From an uncultured Blautia sp. (GTDB lineage: Bacteria; Bacillota; Clostridia; Lachnospirales; Lachnospiraceae), in NCBI GenBank assembly GCA_900541985.1, contig UQLX01000027.1, forward strand, positions 1 to 34,015: a stretch of 34,015 nucleotides of DNA. The letters are read 5' to 3'. A program made the translations under genes and the position numbers. Each line of letters begins with the position of its first letter. Positions within the stretch are counted from its first letter, which is position 1. Below are positions 32,567-34,015 of the stretch, piece after piece. The notes beneath the pieces are model-generated. The model worked only from the letters and a program-made list of their open reading frames with translations, had not been told where the DNA came from and searched no databases.

Positions 32567-32953
32567 ATGTATCAGGATAAAATCGTGCTCTGCGGTGCAA
32601 GCGCCTATGAGCAGAAATATTATTTTAATCAGGATTTCAGCTCTCTGCCGGAAGCAGTAAAGCAGGAACTTCAGATCATGTGCGTTCTTTATACAGAGGA
32701 TATAGGAGGAATTCTGACTCTAGAGTTTGATGAAGATGGAAATCTTCAGTTCAAAACAGAAGCACTGGATGCAGATGCCATGTATGATGAAATTGGAAGT
32801 GTTCTGAAGATCAAACAGCTTCAGGAAGAAAAAAAGGAGCTTCTGGAATCTCTGGAAATGTATTATCGAGTGTTTTTTCTGGGAGAAATTCCGGAAGATG
32901 CAGATGAGAAATCCACAGATAAGTCCGTGGATCCTGTGGATAACGAGGGCTGA
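32567..32953 (+). CDS. DUF6145-type protein of unknown function
   Basis: 128 residues. Begins MYQDKIVLCGASAYEQKYYF; an acidic alpha/beta part (1-~85) includes LQIMCVLYTEDIGGILTLEFDED, and a charged helix that may form a coiled coil (about 85-115, KQLQEEKKELLES) leads to an acidic tail. I know this as a small family found in Lachnospiraceae, usually beside the tRNA-dihydrouridine synthase gene, as here (three bases apart). Function is unknown; linkage suggests a link with RNA modification or translation. ATG at 32567 is preferred over the in-frame TTG at 32516: GGGAGG stands at 32549-32554 and homologues begin at MYQDK. Confidence 0.75.
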   Translation: MYQDKIVLCGASAYEQKYYFNQDFSSLPEAVKQELQIMCVLYTEDIGGILTLEFDEDGNLQFKTEALDADAMYDEIGSVLKIKQLQEEKKELLESLEMYYRVFFLGEIPEDADEKSTDKSVDPVDNEG

Positions 32954-32956
32954 TTC

Positions 32957-33925
32957 ATGGAGTTTCGGTGGAAAATCGGTGAAATTCAGATGGAAAATCC
33001 CTTTGTGCTGGCTCCAATGGCAGGAGTGACAGATCTTCCTTTTCGTAAACTCTGTAAAGAACAGGGCGCCGGTCTGATCTGTACGGAAATGGTCAGTGCA
33101 AAAGCGATTTCCTTTCATAACAAAAATACAGAAGCCCTGATGGAGATGGATCCTTCAGAGCATCCGGTTTCCCTGCAGCTTTTTGGAAGCGAACCGGAGC
33201 TGATGGCAGAGGTGGCAAAAAGTATAGAAGAGAGACCTTTTGAGATCCTGGATATCAATATGGGATGCCCGGTTCCCAAGGTGGTCAACAATGGAGAGGG
33301 ATCGGCTCTTTTGAAGAATCCGAAGCTGATCGGAAAGATCATAAAAGCGGTATCCGGTGCGATCCGGAAGCCGGTTACAGCAAAAATGCGTATTGGATTT
33401 GAAGGATATCCGGTAGATCCGGTGGAAATCGCAAAGATCATGGAGGATTCCGGCGCGGCTGCCATTGCTGTTCACGGACGGACCAGGCAGCAGTATTATT
33501 CAGGACATGCAGACTGGGATACGATCCGGAAAATCAAAGAGGCTGTCCGGATACCGGTGATCGGAAACGGAGATGTGGACTCACCGGAAAAGGCAGAAGC
33601 TCTTTTAAAAGAAACAGGATGTGATGCGGTTATGATCGGCCGTGCAGTCCGGGGGAATCCCTGGATCTTCCGTGAACTGAACCATTATTTTCTTACAGGA
33701 GAAAAGCTTCCCCGTCCTTCCGCAGAGGAGATCAGGGAAATGATTCTCCGACATGCACGTATGCAGATCGAGATAAAGGGTGAGTTTACCGGAATCCGGG
33801 AAATGCGTAAGCATGTGGCCTGGTATACAGCAGGCATGAGGCATAGCGCAGGACTTAGAAGAGAATCAAATTTAATTGCAGATTATCAGGCATTGGAAAA
33901 ACTGCTTGATCATTTGAAAGATTAA
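32957..33925 (+). CDS. dusB: tRNA-dihydrouridine synthase (DusB-like)
   Basis: 322 residues. It reduces uridine to dihydrouridine in the tRNA D-loop using FMN and NADPH. Motifs: APMAGVTDLPFRKLC (FMN loop), DINMGCPVPKVVNNGEGSAL with the catalytic Cys, KMRIGFEG, VHGRTRQQYYSGHADWD and the GNGDVDSPE phosphate loop; a helical tRNA-binding domain occupies about 245-320. The sequence fits the DusB group, which is usual in Firmicutes; dusB is used on that basis. Start three bases after the upstream stop, so the two genes form an operon closed by a terminator at 33931. Confidence 0.92.
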   Translation: MEFRWKIGEIQMENPFVLAPMAGVTDLPFRKLCKEQGAGLICTEMVSAKAISFHNKNTEALMEMDPSEHPVSLQLFGSEPELMAEVAKSIEERPFEILDINMGCPVPKVVNNGEGSALLKNPKLIGKIIKAVSGAIRKPVTAKMRIGFEGYPVDPVEIAKIMEDSGAAAIAVHGRTRQQYYSGHADWDTIRKIKEAVRIPVIGNGDVDSPEKAEALLKETGCDAVMIGRAVRGNPWIFRELNHYFLTGEKLPRPSAEEIREMILRHARMQIEIKGEFTGIREMRKHVAWYTAGMRHSAGLRRESNLIADYQALEKLLDHLKD

Positions 33926-33958
33926 AAAAAGCCATCGGCTATAAAACCGATGGCTTTT
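33924..33958 (+). terminator. dusB: intrinsic terminator of dusB
   Basis: A-run, stem GCCATCGG (33931-33938) with CCGATGGC (33947-33954), loop CTATAAAA, four T. It is likely active in both directions and serves as the insertion landmark for the element that follows. Confidence 0.9.
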
Positions 33959-33963
33959 GCAAT

Positions 33964-34015
33964 GTGCGCCTGGCGGCGCACGTTTCTAACGGGTTAAAGT
34001 CCCGAATCCGCCCGG
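33964..34015 (+). mobile_element. 5' end of a probable group IIC intron, cut by the window edge
   Basis: Begins GTGCGCC (GUGYG consensus of group II introns) nine bases after the terminator stem. The order of elements (GTGCGCC, a GC hairpin, CTAACGGGTTAAAGTCCCGAA) follows the 5' end of the Oceanobacillus iheyensis group IIC intron (GUGUGCC ... CUAUAGGGUGAGAGUCCCGAA, from memory). Group IIC introns are known to insert just downstream of Rho-independent terminators, which is exactly the position here. Only 52 bp are visible; whether a reverse transcriptase follows is unknown. Confidence 0.7.

Noticed and set aside
33964..33981. GTGCGCC/GGCGCAC hairpin as a second terminator of dusB
   Set aside because: No T run follows, and the sequence continues with a group II intron-like 5' domain.

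Overview
The window looks like chromosomal DNA of an anaerobic Firmicute, most likely a Lachnospiraceae (Blautia/Dorea/Coprococcus type). Reasons: AGGAGG-type ribosome sites before almost every gene, consensus TTGACA/TATAAT promoters, AT-rich spacers, A/T-tailed hairpin terminators, and family versions typical of gut Clostridia. Family and genus are inferred; there is no rRNA or other marker here to fix them.

Left part (1-5250): a membrane protein with a RanBP2-type zinc finger and no recognised function; a tRNA-Gln(CUG) with its own promoter and a bidirectional terminator; a LysR-type regulator divergent from aspartate ammonia-lyase (aspA), with a perfect 20-bp palindrome between them; and an acyl-ACP thioesterase.

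Centre (5284-19813): a sugar-catabolic locus. An atypical shikimate-dehydrogenase-like oxidoreductase precedes a LacI-type regulator. A leader with AAAACGTTTT operator-like sites then drives a long operon: PMI-like double cupin 1, a ribose-type ABC importer (ATPase, permease, binding protein), a FucU mutarotase, a DUF4432 epimerase-like protein, PMI-like double cupin 2, an L-xylulokinase-like FGGY kinase, a Gfo/Idh/MocA oxidoreductase, an L-xylulose-5-P 3-epimerase and an L-ribulose-5-P 4-epimerase. The last three phosphorylated steps form a recognisable route L-xylulose -> L-xylulose-5-P -> L-ribulose-5-P -> D-xylulose-5-P. The two uncharacterised cupins are the best candidates for the aldose isomerase step that would feed it, for example L-lyxose to L-xylulose. 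Three hairpins inside the operon probably adjust the expression of its parts.

Right-centre (19924-30555): housekeeping genes: a UPF0303 protein (minus strand), a small XRE regulator, a CvfB-like S1 protein, dnaE, pfkA, a SpoU rRNA/tRNA methyltransferase, an NfeD/SPFH pair, argF and birA.

Right end (30556-34015): a mobile-element zone. An IS110-family transposase gene is interrupted by three in-frame stops (TAG, TAA, TGA) but by no frameshift. A folded RNA candidate lies just before it, a 19-bp-stem hairpin just after it, and then about 200 bp resembling group II intron domain I. A DUF6145-type gene and a dus gene follow. Directly after the dus terminator the window ends in what looks like the 5' end of a group IIC intron, a class known to insert behind terminators.
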